The notes: generated by a model not told the origin, from the letters alone. Counted from the first letter of the stretch, positions 47,251 through 60,200 are shown. The stretch: DNA of 64,000 nucleotides from Entonaema liquescens (GCA_902805475.1 CADCSX010000009.1:124001-188000); one strand, 5' to 3'. Translations and numbers: made by a program.

Positions 47251-49799
47251 ATGTTTTCTTGGTGTAGGAGAATATGATGTCCTACCTAATAACTGGTAAG
47301 TACACCGAACAGTAGATGCCTATATAGAGGAATTGCTTACACTTATATAGGAAGTATGTGATTTTCGCCGAGATTAGTGACTAAGGGCCCCTTTTATAGG
47401 TAGTATTATGAACGAATGTAATCTGAAACGGTATGTCTTTTGAAATCGTGTGATTGCTCCAGTGAAAAGCAGCCTGCACCTTGAAGGTACTTACTCACTC
47501 CCATGCATCTCGAGCTGCCACTATTAGCATCAGAGCTTCTGGAGGAAACCAGGTCATCAATAGTATGAAAAATATCCGACAGACACCTGGAGAAATTAGA
47601 TAGTTTGCCCTAGCTATCGGCTGATTTTCATTCACTCGCAGAACATCTGCTTGGAATATGTCTTAGTTGAGGGCTGAATCACCCATCTGGTAGCCATGCG
47701 GGCGGTTTGTAGTAATATATGCCTAGCTATAGATAGGTAGCTAATTAGTGAATACTGGATATTGAAGGTGTTACTACCTATGGGTGCGATTCAGACATGG
47801 GTTATTATGGTGTTACGATTCCTTCAACCCCGTGGCGGAGAAATACGGACCACTTCACGCCCGGTGAGGTCAACTACTGCTTCAGATACCTATGCTGATC
47901 TTCTGATATCGGGCCGGAAAACTAGTTGGTAGGTAGTCACATCAGCTATGAATTGCATTTACTGTAACTATATCTAAGGTATCCACTATACAATATAGGA
48001 CAAGATCCGCATCTAGTATTACTTGATTGGAACTATAAGAATAACCCAGTACGGAAACATGGTGAGGCTTTTCTACATGATACTATTCCTGATATGTCTA
48101 CTTTGGCGCTCCGAAACAATGTCGTAGACGCTTGAGGACATATTTGCTGATGTACGGCGGATCTAAAGGGGGTAAGTCCAAATTGCTTCCACCCAGCAAC
48201 CATCAAGATATTATTAAAACGAATGCAAAGCGCTTAATTAATCATTCAAGTGGCCGTGTCAATGTTCTGGCGTTTGCCGCGATAAAGTGTTGAGCAAAGT
48301 AGCTCATATATGATCCTGGTCACGTCGGAGCATGCTTGGCCCTGCAAAAGGGGTCCATATGTCCATATAGTGGCTTATTGCTTGATCAAGCGCGTCTGGC
48401 CGAAGAAGCACGATATGCGTGCTCCCCAGATTCCCCAGAAAAAGGCATGCAGCTTTATATTAACCCTTGGTCATGAACATGGAGTACGGCCCGATAGGCG
48501 CGTGAGGTACATGAAAATAGGCGCAAGCGACAGTCCCTATATGAGCAAAAAGCTATCTCACGTTAGATTTCTTGGCTAAACATGCCATTTTACCCTTACG
48601 ATTACATAGTCGTACCATACCTATAACCCCGCTCTAATGATAGGAATTCCGAGAACGTTACTGACCTAGAATTCATAATATTTAGCCGAGTACCTACCTA
48701 GATACCAAGACTTGTAACAAGCGGACCTTGCACGGTCTTCGGTTAGATGGAGCCTCATATCGGCCGCTTTGCAGGGGTATCATGCATTATGAGCGAGTAA
48801 AACAGGTTGGCGTAATACCTAGTTGACGCTCTAGGTGGCTTGTCCGACGGCGTAGTCTAGTATCTATGCTCGACGTGTGGGTTTAGCAATCAACAGTACA
48901 TGGATGACTATCTTATAAATCACTACATTCAATAGATTCATCCTCCGAATATTTAATAGGGGATAATAAAACACAGGTAGGCTTGCGAGGGTTGGCTAGA
49001 ACGTATCATACGCTAGAGCCTGTGCTGATAGTTGCTTTGGGAATTGCCCAATGAAGACTTCAACTAATGAAGATAACATGTCACCGAATTACGTTTTCTG
49101 TCACAAAATGCTATAGCTAGACGGGCGATAATGAACGAGATAACCAAGTCGCATTGTTGGATACCTCTATATATATTAAAGTAAAATACGTAAAAACCTA
49201 GATACCTGTATTCGTACATTAAAAATGACAGGGACTAATAAAGAAAGAAATAGGTCTCATTCGAAGTTGGCAAATATGATTGATCGAAACTCCGGGAAGA
49301 TAAATGCCAGTTAGACTGTTAACTGAATGAGAAGTGCGTAGGTAATATTACGTCGGAGTGAAAGCTGGTAAAGTGTACCATCACATTGTTCTTTAAGAGT
49401 TACTAAACATATTAGCGAGTTCTAATAACTAATTGATAAGCTGCATTATTTGCGTACATGATAGTCATTTGAATGATTGGGATGTATACATGTGTATCCT
49501 CTGGGGTATTTTTTCGTGCGAAACAGTCTTCTTCGTGTTCTAATCCAACAGGCCAAACATAATGCTTTCATCTCCTTCATGCTCAAGCAGTGTCCCTTAG
49601 AAAGCGCATCAGAATAACTGGACAATATATAACAGGTAGAGATAATGCGAAAGGCGACTGTGGCATTGCTAGCATTGATGGGAAACGGCAACATAGAAGA
49701 CTTTAGGTAATTTGAAAGTATAAAAATGGGTTGTAAGGTGACGATTAATAGAAAGGGGATTAATGAAAATGGGAATAATTTAAGAAGAAGAGGGCCTAC
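47251..49799. other. Longest gene-poor stretch, about 2.5 kb
   Basis: No convincing gene on either strand. Sequence is moderately AT-rich and unique as far as can be seen. ORFs at 48310-48579 and 49446-49694 have no features. No RNA gene recognised. Confidence 0.45.
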
Positions 49800-50276
49800 T
49801 TACAGCAAAGCTAACTCTAGGTCACCATGGATCCTCGCCTTTAATGTGACCTCAACTTCGAGGTTAAGATCGAGCCTTAGACGTAGGGTATCGGACTTGC
49901 CGCCGCCGCCGCCCCCCTGGTTGTTGAGGGCGCCCCCAGCAACGTTGCCCAGCGTACCGGTCGCCGAGTTAGTCAGGTTGTTCGCGGTTTCGCCGACATT
50001 GTTGACGGGGAGTAGCTGGTCGACACCTCCAACGCCACCTAGCGGGCCCCCACTCTGTTGCTGCTGTTGTGTCTGCTGATTGCGCTGGCGCCGTCGTCGC
50101 TGTGGCTGTGGTTGAGGTGCCGCTTCAACATCGTCGGCGCTTTCGTCCTCCGAGTACTGCTGGTTCTGCGGCTCTGGCTCCGGCGCAGTGGCTTCCTGTC
50201 GTCGGGACTGGTTACGACTTCGGCGACGACCCTGGCGGGACCTTGATCCGGATCCTGAGGGACTGGGAGAGGACAT
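49800..50276 (-). CDS. Low-complexity protein with conserved amphipathic beta tail (A)
   Basis: 158 residues from ATG at 50276. The first half is Ser/Arg- and Gln/Pro-rich with acidic patches, followed by an Asn/Gly-rich linker (VGETANNLTNSATGTLGN) and a GGGGGG run. The last 30 residues are LDLNLEVEVTLKARIHGDL plus a short hydrophobic end. Every second residue is hydrophobic, as in a long amphipathic beta strand. The same tail ends the plus-strand gene at 52235-52837. The stop codon overlaps a perfect donor (CTGTAAGT), so a further 3' exon cannot be excluded. Function unknown. Confidence 0.75.
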   Translation of the reverse strand: MSSPSPSGSGSRSRQGRRRSRNQSRRQEATAPEPEPQNQQYSEDESADDVEAAPQPQPQRRRRQRNQQTQQQQQSGGPLGGVGGVDQLLPVNNVGETANNLTNSATGTLGNVAGGALNNQGGGGGGKSDTLRLRLDLNLEVEVTLKARIHGDLELALL

Positions 50277-50942
50277 GTTCAACGCACTTATGAGCTTTTG
50301 TCAAGATGAAGGTATATCCAATGGCAAAGATATTAGGTAGGTAAGATTAGAAATTCTTAAGAAGTTATTTTAGGTATGATAAAGTTGAGAATGAATTATC
50401 TATGTTTAAAGTTGCTGGGTTCGAGTATTTACATAAGATAGGGCTAAGGAAAGGTATCTTGAATGTTCGAAGTTTTCGCATCAATGTCATACTTGGAGAT
50501 TACACGTCACTAGTGGTCTAGATCGGGAAACTCGCCCTGGTGTGCATGATCTTGGCCAGAACCTTGATTTCGCGCATTCGTAAGTCCTGCGGTTATCTTG
50601 CTAGAGAGAGCATACCTACGACACCGCCAACATTATCCTATTTCTTGATACGGGGTAGTTGGTGTGTGGCAACGTCTGGGTGGCTTGGATGTTGACGTCA
50701 AGCCACAGATAGTCAGTCGATCTTCAGCTCTCACATATCCAGCAAGGGGGGTGAGAGTAGACGTGTAGGGTGTGCTGGATATACTTATGGCTCTATTGTT
50801 AGGTACAAGAAGGGGTTGACTTTAAAACAAGTATTTCGATGTATCGGATGTGTACTCTATTAATATGATTAATATTTTCGTAAACTTTCTTTTCTTGATG
50901 TGCCCTTGTCATCCCAGATAATTACTATTCTAATAATGCTCA
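50277..50942. other. Intergenic region
   Basis: Promoter region of the tail-A gene and 3' flank of the minus-strand gene ending at 50943. No gene. Confidence 0.5.
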
Positions 50943-51636
50943 CTAGTCTCTCGTATATCGACTAGATACTCCAAGTTGTAACTCTCGATGTAGTTTAATA
51001 TCCACTACATCGCAGTCCAAAATCTCGTCTAGATTTCCGTCTCTGTCGTAGTGAACGTTCCACGTACCCTCATCATTCTCGACGGCCACAAAATTCTGCC
51101 TGTTTTCGAGTGTCAACCACTCCTCATCTTCTGTCCAACTCCAAGACCCAATAATGTGACCAGCAGTCTCTGATCTTGACCCGTGACGTAGTAGCCCCGT
51201 GTCCTTGTCAGCATATATCCAGTTAAGCATCGGCGGGTCATCCGCTATGGGCGCTACTAGGCCTTGGTGATTTTCGGGCCCCGGGTAGCCGAAATAAAAG
51301 CCATTAAACGGATAACCCTCCACCGGACATGCCGGGTGATTTAGATATAGCTGTCAGAAAGTTTAGAAAATGGATTGGCCGTTCGGTGAAGTATAATAGG
51401 TTCTTGTAGTCACCATCCACCCGACTAGACACTAGACATACCTTCTTGTCCTTGAAGACTACCGAAGCAATTTGCGGAGGCGTAACGTCATCATGTGAAA
51501 AGCTTGCTGTTAACTTGAATTTTATCCTGTCCTTCGCTTGTTGGTTTTGTTTTTTCTGGGCATCGATTGCTTCTGCGACACCGATGACTGTTGGGATGGC
51601 GCCGACCGTGAGCAACCCGAGCGTCGAAAGAGCCAT
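50943..51636 (-). CDS. Conserved fungal protein of unknown function
   Basis: Exons 51636-51442 and 51350-50943 join across a 91-nt intron (GTATGT donor, branch CTGACAG region) into 200 residues. The N-terminus is a hydrophobic Ala/Gly segment (LSTLGLLTVGAIPTVIGVAEAID) followed by a charged helix. The C-terminal part is aromatic and beta-rich: HPACPVEGYPFNGFYFGYPG, PPMLNWIYADKDTGLLRHG, IIGSWSWTEDEEWLTLENRQ. This order is shared by a family of short ascomycete proteins that I know only as hypothetical. Its proximity to tail-A and tail-B genes may be fortuitous. Confidence 0.83.
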
Positions 51637-52234
51637 AAGGCCAATTGTTTAAGAGGTACGACGGATGAACTCCACTAAGACTTAGAAGATCCCTCGTGTT
51701 CGAACGGAAAAGGAGGGAAGACTTGTCGGAGTAGTGACGGATCTTGGCCGCTCTCAAGCATGTGGGGTGACGAAACAGGTTTTAAGCCTCGTCGTGTAGG
51801 TCTCGGAATGTACATATCGTAGGTAAATGATGAAATTAGGCCTATGCCACATGGCGTCCATCCTTGTGCCAATATTTCCAGCCACAAAGACAGGGGCTTC
51901 CCCAAACCTTTGCCATTTACGCTGGCTAGAATGCATAGGACCTTAAGTGTGGAAGGGTGGTGATTGGCAATAAGTCGACGAAAAGAATGGACAGGGGTCA
52001 TCAATGCTAAATCTCGATTTGGATACGACTCAGTCAAGCGCCCCATTGCGTCACTACAGTCGGAGCTTACCGCAAGGTATGTATGAATAGAACAAGGTAT
52101 CTTGAAAGTGCTATCTCGAACCTAGAGAATAAAACAAACGACACCACCGCAAACTGTTGATTTAGCACAGGATCGTGTATTACCTACTGTAATTTTGGAA
52201 ATAAGTTGAGGAATTAATAGTATCTGATTTCAAC
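51637..52234. other. Divergent intergenic region
   Basis: 598 bases between two divergent genes, so a shared promoter region. The minus-strand ORF at 51675-52046 has no recognisable features. Confidence 0.5.
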
Positions 52235-52837
52235 ATGTCATCTAACGACGATAACACATCTCAGCAACCCCGCGAGGAGGGTGAGGGGCAGGAGCAACAA
52301 GAGCAGTCAACTTCACAGGCCGAACAAGGACAGCAACCAGCGGGGGATCAACCGCAACAAGAAGGCGAGAAAGAGAACGAAACTGAACCGAGACCAAGCG
52401 GTGATAGGGTAGATGAGGACGGCGGTAAGAAGGCGGAGGAAGCGAACTCCCAAACCCAGCGCCAAGCCGAACCCGAAAAGAAGAAACAGCCTCAATCTAA
52501 ACCTAAACCTGCTCGTGCCGAGTCGGAGAAGCCCAGTCGATCACGACGACGCCGCCGCAATCAACCTGCGTGGATGGACGATGACAAAGAGAATGACTAC
52601 GAGAAACAGATGGCACCTCGTAGGCAACGTCAGCCGCCACCACAGTACCAACCTCAATACCAGATGCAACAGCAGCAAATGCAGCAGGTCCAACAACAAT
52701 CCCAGAAGAAAGACGGCGGGAAAAATCCGCTGAAGCTGCGGTTAGACCTCAACCTCGAAGTAGAGGTGACATTAAAGGCCCGGATTCACGGCGACTTGAC
52801 CCTATCTCTATTGTACGTGATGATAATACTCTCTTGA
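52235..52837 (+). CDS. Low-complexity protein with conserved amphipathic beta tail (B)
   Basis: 200 residues as an uninterrupted ORF. The N-terminal 110 residues are Glu/Gln/Lys-rich and disordered, with RSRRRRRNQ, then a Gln/Met/Tyr-rich stretch (YQPQYQMQQQQMQQVQQQ). It ends with LKLRLDLNLEVEV and TLKARIHGDLTLSLL, followed by YVMIILS. The tail is identical over 21 residues to that of the minus-strand gene at 49800-50276, although 13 of the 21 codons differ. The last codons overlap a donor-like TTGTACGT, so the true end could be spliced. The Gln-rich and amphipathic segments suggest self-assembly or membrane contact (inference). Confidence 0.75.
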   Translation: MSSNDDNTSQQPREEGEGQEQQEQSTSQAEQGQQPAGDQPQQEGEKENETEPRPSGDRVDEDGGKKAEEANSQTQRQAEPEKKKQPQSKPKPARAESEKPSRSRRRRRNQPAWMDDDKENDYEKQMAPRRQRQPPPQYQPQYQMQQQQMQQVQQQSQKKDGGKNPLKLRLDLNLEVEVTLKARIHGDLTLSLLYVMIILS

Positions 52838-54359
52838 ACCCCGAATGTTTGCTGCATTAAGATTTTAAGATTGTCTGAGAGACGCTGGCTACCCACTGAA
52901 CTGACTCTGCAAAAGTGATACTTAGTCTAGTTTAAGAAGATACAAATGACTAACAGCCTTACTCGCCACTAACAGGGAAGGGTTATAACTTATGAGCCTG
53001 TACTGTCTGGCTGTAAGTAGGTATGTAAGGTGAAGGAATTTATGAGGCCTTCGTTATTCAGAATATGCGACGACGAGAAGGCTGAACGCTTCAATATTCG
53101 GAGGCGTTGAGGGTTAAAAGCTTTCTTAAGAGTGGCTAGAGAGATGATAAATGTTTTTAATAAGCGATACATTTTGTAATTATCGTGAGAATTTTCCGTT
53201 CTAATTTATAGAGTACCTAACCTAATAACTTAATAGTTATAAGATGTAGTTTAATCACATTGAAGGGGGCTATTTTACGTGTAGCTATTGGAAGATTGTA
53301 ACAGTGTACCTAACCTACCAGAACGATGTGGCTGTTGAAAGCCACATTTGACTGGCGGACTTCGAGATTGAATCACCCGCTTTTTTTTTTTTTCCCTCCC
53401 CCTTTCCTTTTTACCTAAAGGTATTTCCCAGTTTTTCCAACTTTTGAACTCTTCCAAATCTCTCCACCCTCCTTATGCACCACACTTGCATATTCACCAT
53501 TTGTAACTGGTCACCTAACCCTTATGTTTTTATAGTTCGCATGGGTATGGGAGCTGGGTTTCTGGATAGCTTAACGGCGGGAGATTCCATCCAACCCGTA
53601 GCCCTAATCACGGCACTAAACCCAGTGCCTCGCCAAGTTGCAAATCGGAGTCCAATTCTTACGAGTGAGAACGCCATGTTACGAAAAGTCAGTCTTAATA
53701 CCGCCTCTCTTTCAAGTACGAATATGATTCTTCATATACACAGGGTTTCGAACTTCGGGTATAAAGCTGCTTAGTGCCCGTGGCTATGGGCTTAATCATA
53801 TGCCTTATTCTCGAGTCAGTTGAGGGCTTTCCCAAAGAGTTACTTCATCACATTAGTCCTACGAACTGAACTGTACCACACTATCTAGCGCAGCCACAAA
53901 GCCAGCCAAGCAGGTCTACGAGTCTACTTGGATCCATGTCCACTTCTAATGCACACCAGGCACACGCATGGGCTTTACAGGGATTGCGATTTGATAGGGC
54001 TCCCACCTCCCTAGCTCGTAACACTTGCTTACGATTTATTCTCCCCCTGCTACCTATGACGTAAATGAGACCGAGAAGGATGTCTGGTAGAGTCAAATTC
54101 CGCACTATGGTAGCTTGTTATCGCTAGCTGCCAGGCTGCCCGGGCGATTTCCCTCGCTTTAGAGTTTCATACTATTACTCCTCCACATAATATTCTCCAT
54201 ATCCATGACACGCGGTGTAAGTCATTGGTAATTTGCGAGTAAATGCCCCTCTTACCGACGTGGTTCGAGCTTGACCTCTTCTGTCATATCATCCTGGTAG
54301 TATACCTTGCCATATTCATCTTCCTCAACGCCAATCACGTTCAAAATTTTGTCTTGACC
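52838..54359. other. Gene-free region, about 1.5 kb
   Basis: AT-rich, with a T-run near 53381-53393. ORFs at 53475-53774 and 53881-54105 lack features. The right end is the promoter of the DUF3659 gene at 54360. Confidence 0.45.
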
Positions 54360-56193
54360 ATGGCCGAAATGATGGATCCACAGACACCTCCAAGGAAGCT
54401 CTTCAAGCCTTCGACTAAAACGAAGACGCCGACTTCTTTGAAGAAACAGAGACCAACTACTCCTGCGGATTCAAGTGTTCAGTCTCATGAAATCCTGACT
54501 CCTACAGAGACGGTTAGTCGAAGCACGGATGCGCTTGGTGGTGCACTAGGAGCTATATCGGATACGAGTGATAATTTAAGAGAGGAAATGGAACCTTTGG
54601 ATCAAACCAACAGCGTGGTTAAGAGTGTCAGCGGCGAACCCGAAGAAATCACCAATCCCCTGAGTGGCAATCTCCCTGAGTCCTCGAACCCGACAGATGC
54701 CTTAAACTCGCCGACGGACATTGCTAGATATTTTGCTGAACAGGGAAACTCTGAAATGAGCACTTTCGTATCGGCGCTGACTGGGAAGACTCCGCAACAT
54801 CAGGCAAATATGGTTTCCAATGGTGTTGCGACACCGAGAGCCGACACTGATGCGAAGGATCAAGGCAACAACTTAGTGAGTGTGGTATCTAAATCGATCA
54901 ACGAATTGCCTAGAGATGATGCCCTGGTTGTGCCACCGAATGAGCGAACAAAAGATATACTTCAAAATACTTCTACTAGCGATATAACAAACAAGGCGTC
55001 TGGGTTTACGAGCTCGGCTGAGGGCGAAAGCACAGATGATAATAGAACTGACAAATATGTACCGAGTGCGACAGATGATGGAAAATTAAATCAAGAAAAT
55101 AGCATCGAGTTGATATCGGATAATCACCAACCTACTAATGTCTCTAAAGAGGTTGAAGGAGCTGCGGGTAGTTCGGAAGGGCAGGTACCCGACGCAGCAG
55201 CAACTAATATTATCGGCGAACCCAACATAGATATTCATTCAAAGGACGCTCATGTTGCGGTATCTAATGCGAAAACCGAACCAAATATTTCAGCCAACGG
55301 TACTATGGATAACAGTAAACAAAATCCAGCCTCCAGCGCATTGAGAGGTTGGGATGACGATAATACGCGGATTGCGGATAATATGGGCCAACCAGCGCAT
55401 ATCGAACGAAGAATTGAGATCCCGCTTCCTCGCCCCGAAAGGGTTGTTAGTAGCCCCCGGAACCGGCAAAACCAGAAACAAGTAATATAGCAGCTGGTCT
55501 GGGCGATCCTGATGAGCTGCCAGATGCACAAGATCTGCCAGGTACAGACGATTTGCAAGACCCCCCAGAAGAAATCCTAGACCCCTCTGTGCACTCCCCG
55601 TCCTCCAGTATTTCTCCCATTCCAAAGATTCCAAAAATCACACCGATTGGCATGGCGCCGCCTCCTGATCTATTGCAACTTGCACAGGGCCTTGGTGGTG
55701 GTGTTGTTGACGACGTTGGCAATATTGTGGATGCATCCGGAAAAGTATTAGGTCATGCGACAGGCGATCTTCCTGCTATGGTAGGCAGGAAGGTTGCAGA
55801 CAACGGCGAAGTCTACGGAGAAGACGGCGAGGTAATTGGATATGTGTCCGAGAACTTCACCAGCGCACCGCCGCCTGTTGATATCCCCGAAAATGTGTTG
55901 GGGGTTTAAAAGTAGATCATAACGGTAACATAATCGACACAAATGGCAACATAATTGGTCATTTCAATGAGAAAGCTGGAGAGAACGATGATTTAGCATC
56001 TTTTATGAAACGGTCTAGAACAGGTGAATCTCAGACCGGGAATGGAAAGCCTGACGAGAAGAAGCCGAAAGTCAATGCTCATACCGGAGGGAGCCCTTCA
56101 GACATTTTCCTGGACGTAAAGTCTACAACTGACGGTATTCAGCTAACAATCCGGATCCCTACAACATTTGGAAGGCAGCAACAAGATTCATAG
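54360..56193 (+). CDS. DUF3659-repeat protein, coding frame broken twice (possible pseudogene)
   Basis: From ATG at 54360 (MAEMMDPQTPPRKLFKPSTK; good Kozak context) the frame runs through a long polar, disordered region to a stop at 55490. Coding sequence continues at about 55455 in the -1 frame (EPAKPETSNIAAGLGDPDEL), with a DUF3659 repeat (VVDDVGNIVDASGKVLGHAT; VGRKVADNGEVYGEDGEVIG). A second break at about 55902 again needs a -1 shift to reach GLKVDHNGNIIDTNGNIIGH. The end is SDIFLDVKSTTDGIQLTIRI plus PTTFGRQQQDS, stop at 56193. Both breaks lie in five-base runs (CCCCC and GGGGG) and each would be cured by one base more. No intron explains the second break. DUF3659 proteins are fungal, repetitive and of unknown role. 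Confidence 0.65.
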
Positions 56194-57291
56194 GTGCATG
56201 CGAGTCTCATGATTTTGAGCTATGTGTTCTTAATCAAGGTTAACGGCGTATCAAACAAGGTCTTGCGGCACGAGGGTAAATATTTCATTTCCGGATTTTT
56301 TTTCCCGCTGAGGAGTCCTAGTACCTTTGTGCCGGGATATTTCCTTCGTATCATATCAGGGAATTCGATATTTCGATATGAACAATGTACTTAGTACTTA
56401 CAAGATTGGCACATTTTGACGCTATTCTACCTTCCTCAACCACTTACGAAAGCATGTGCATGGAGGCTCTCAAATCCGACCCTTGATGACATATCAGTCA
56501 AGATAATTCTTACGCCACTAAATTATACGAGTTGATGACGTCTGCGTGATGGTAGCCCATGTCTGATGTGGCTTGCTAAGCTGCAAGGAAAACAGGTTGA
56601 GGCGAATGCAACAAGCTCATTCCATGGGCTTGTAACGATTATTGGCCACCCTTCTAGTACCAACTGACGAATAGAGTATCGGATTAAATCCAAATTAGCT
56701 CTGTTAGTCCGCTTGCAACGTTATTGTACCCAGTGCTGCTTCAAGTATGATATAGGGTCAACCAGGTCAATCAGGCGGCACTGGACTTAACCTAACCCAA
56801 CTCAACTGCGTTAACCTTGAAGGGGAATGGATAGGTCTTCATGCATGCTCATAGTTTGGAAGAAGACCAAGGCTTACATAACCAATGCTATCTTGTAGCC
56901 GCCGAGAGATGCGGTTGGGGTACGCAGATGGTGTGGTAACTCAGTGGCATTTTTACTACGATCGAGATTCCCAAATGACACCCCTTAGGGTGCCCATGGA
57001 CTTGGATTCGAAACCAGGAGGAGCAATCCTGTTTTGCTCGTCAGACTCTGGCAAATCCCAGCGAATCGCGGCCTTCAATTATTCGATGCTCTACCAGGGA
57101 AACCTTAGGTTGTAACCTCTAGGCCAACCAGTGCGGACAAACCAGCAAGCCACAGACACAGAACCCTGTGCTTGTCTGTGGCACACACCTATTTGAGATC
57201 GACAGAGGCGGACCAGAATGTAGCTTCATTCGTGGCTGGACTTCATCGTCAAGTTTGCCTTAGGACTTTATTATCTAGGTATTCCCTACTG
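56194..57291. other. Intergenic region before the large DUF3659 gene
   Basis: About 1.1 kb. ORF 56885-57115 has no features. The last 120 bases are in frame with exon 1 of the next gene and open, so its start might lie further upstream (57172). Confidence 0.5.
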
Positions 57292-60200
57292 ATGACGTCC
57301 GGAGCTGCCCCTCGCAAGTCGGAAACTATTGTCATGACGTCTAACACAATGCATGGAGGGTTGTCAAGCGAGGAGAAAAGGAGAGGAAGCTTGCCATCTC
57401 TGCCTGAAGCTTCAAGCGATATTGGCAATTTCTCAAAACCTGTGACGTAAGTATCTTGGCTTGGGGTTGAATTCTTCACTTGTATTTCGTCGTGATTACA
57501 TGCCATAAAAGATTGAATTCGCCGTTTGTGCTCAAGGGATCACAATATCAGAATCCAATGACGACCTCTCATAATAATACCCAACGATCCCAATTACCAC
57601 AGCAAGAACATAATCCCACAATAGTGACTACAGCACGATATACCATCACCGACAAGAACCCAGTATCTGTTATCCACCCTGCCGCAATGTCCGGGCTCGG
57701 TGATACCGTTGGAAGGCTAGATAGTCCGTTAGGCAAGGCATCACAGGCTATTCCAGGAGAAGAACATGACGCACAAAACACAGCAGCGTCGCAAGACTCG
57801 GTACCCCGGTCCATCCCCAATGTCTCAGAGAATGAGGGCGAGGGCGAGATGGTACCAGCAGCAGGCCGCATCAACGACAAAGGAGAAGTAACCGACGACG
57901 ACGGAAACCCTATCGGTAAAGTGGTGGAAGGGGACCCGCATAAATTTTCCGGCTTCATCGTCACGCAAGAGGGCGAGGTGCTGAACGAGGACGGCAGTGT
58001 CGTCGGCAGAGCTGAGCCCCTAGGCGATGTCCCGTCCGAATTCAACTATACAACCAAGTCTATAAAAGATGTCGCTCCGCAGGAAGAAAAGGATGCTACT
58101 GGAGCTATCGGCGACACAGTGAAGAATACCGCGGATACTGCGGAGAGTGCGACTGGGGCCAAAGGCGCTACGGATATCGTTGATAACGCGCCCAAGGATG
58201 CTACGGACCCCATCGGCGATACTGTTGAAGGCACAACGGGCGTGGTAGGAGATACTGCAAAAGATGTCGACCCACCAACCACCGATGATGTTGCTGAAGT
58301 CGCAAAGAAGACAGCCCAAGGCGCCACTGAAGGTGTGCAACAGGCAGATGGAAAGGAAACGATTGACACAAAAGATATGGCCTCCAAGCTTGGTTCGAAT
58401 ACGGAACTTGGCTTCAAGGCTGGAGACATACCCCAGCAAAGCCTTGCCCCTGTTGATATCCCATCGCTTTCGCCGTCCGTGGCTAATAAAGTAGTTTCTT
58501 TATTCGAAGGGCCATTCACAGTCGCAGATGGCGGCAAGGTCACTGATCAACATGGCAAAGTCATCGGCAAGTTAGCCGACGGCTCAGATCTTCAAGATTT
58601 GGTTGGGAAAGAGGTTACGGGCATAGACGGCGAGGGAAACCTGCTAGCTAATAGTGGCACTGTTGTTGGGAAGGTCGACATTGCACCCGAGGGTTCAATT
58701 GCCGAGCGTATCAGGGAAGCGGTTCCAGAAGCTGCTCCTCGCTTGGACGCCTTGAAACAACAAGCTCAACAGGTTGAGACAATACAAGTCCCATCATTCG
58801 CTCCATCTGTAGCTGACAAGGTTATTGCCATGTTCGATGGTCCCTTCAACATCGCAGAGAATGGTCAAGTTACAGACCAGAAAGGCAAAGTTCTCGGTAA
58901 ACTGGCAGAGGGTCAAGACTTTGAGCACTTGCTCGGCAAGGACATCAAAGGTATCGATGGCAAGGGAAACCTCCTGGGTGACAATGAAACAATTCTCGGG
59001 AAGGTTGACTTAATTCCCGAAGGAACGATAATAGAACGCATAAAGGAAGAAGTCCCCGAGGCAGTGGAACGACTTGAGGCGCTTGAAGCGGCTAAACAGC
59101 AAGCTGAGGACCAAGTTAAGTTCCCCGATATCTCCATCCTCGAAGGCATGAAAATCAATAAAGCTGGCAACGTTGTCGATGAAAATGGCAATCCGATCGG
59201 CAAAGTCAAAAGTGGAGATATTAGCAAGCTAATCGGAAAGGCGCCTGACAAGACTGGGAGAGTCTGGGACAACCAGGGCAACATCATCGGTGAGGTTGAA
59301 GTTCTCCCCGAAAAGGTCCAAAACGAAGCTTCACCATTCGAAGATTTCCCAGGTGCGACTGTCGATAAGTTTGGTAAAGTCATATTCGATGGCCGCCAAG
59401 TGGGTGTGGTGATCGGCGACGATTTCCAAAAATTAATTGGAAAGAAGGTCGACGCCGACGGCGACATCCTTGATAAGAACGGCAATGTCGTTGGTCAAGC
59501 CCAGCGTGCCGAAGCCGAGGAGCCCGCAGAGCCCGAGGAAGAACCTGTAGATTATTCAATGCTTCGCGACAAGAAGGTTAACAAGCTAGGCAATGTTGTG
59601 GATGACAAAGGTCAGGTTTGGGGCCGTGTCGTCCAGGGCATTCTCAAACATCTTGTCGGTAAAAAGGTCGGTGAGAATGGAGAGATCTTCAACGATGCCG
59701 GGCAAGTCATCGGTAAAGCCGAACCTATCCCTGATAGCGAGCGCGAGGAAGTAAGAGAACCTTCGCCTTTTGAGGATTATCCTGATGCTATTGTTGGTGA
59801 CGAAGGCCGAGTCATGTCCAACGGTGAGCAAGTCGGTATCGTAGTCGAAGGCGATCCCAAAAAGCTTAAAGGGAAACCGGTCGATGCCGATGGGGATATC
59901 CTAGACAAAGCTGGAAACCAACTCGGCCGCGCAGAACGATGGGAGCCAGAAGAGCCCGAGCCGCAACCAGAAATCGATACGTCAGCTTTGGCTGGCAAGC
60001 GCATCAACAAAGCAGGCAACGCTGTTGACAGCCATGGTGACATTTATGGTCGTGTAATCGAAGGCGACCTCAAACGCTTGATTGGTAGGATGTGCGATAA
60101 AAATGGCTTCATCCGTAACGAGGGAGGTGATGTCATCGGGAAATGTGAACTAATCCCGGAAGCCGAACGTGAAGGTATGAAAGAGGGTCCTTTTACTGAG

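Noticed and set aside
47251..49799. Search for a hidden gene in the longest gap
   Set aside because: Only ORFs under 90 codons, with no motifs, signal peptides or plausible splice chains.
55320..55500. Intron instead of a frame break at the CCCCC run of the DUF3659 gene
   Set aside because: A donor at about 55349 (GTTGGG) and an acceptor at about 55473 would restore frame, but the donor is weak, no branch point is visible, and the removed part reads as good coding sequence. The second break cannot be explained this way.
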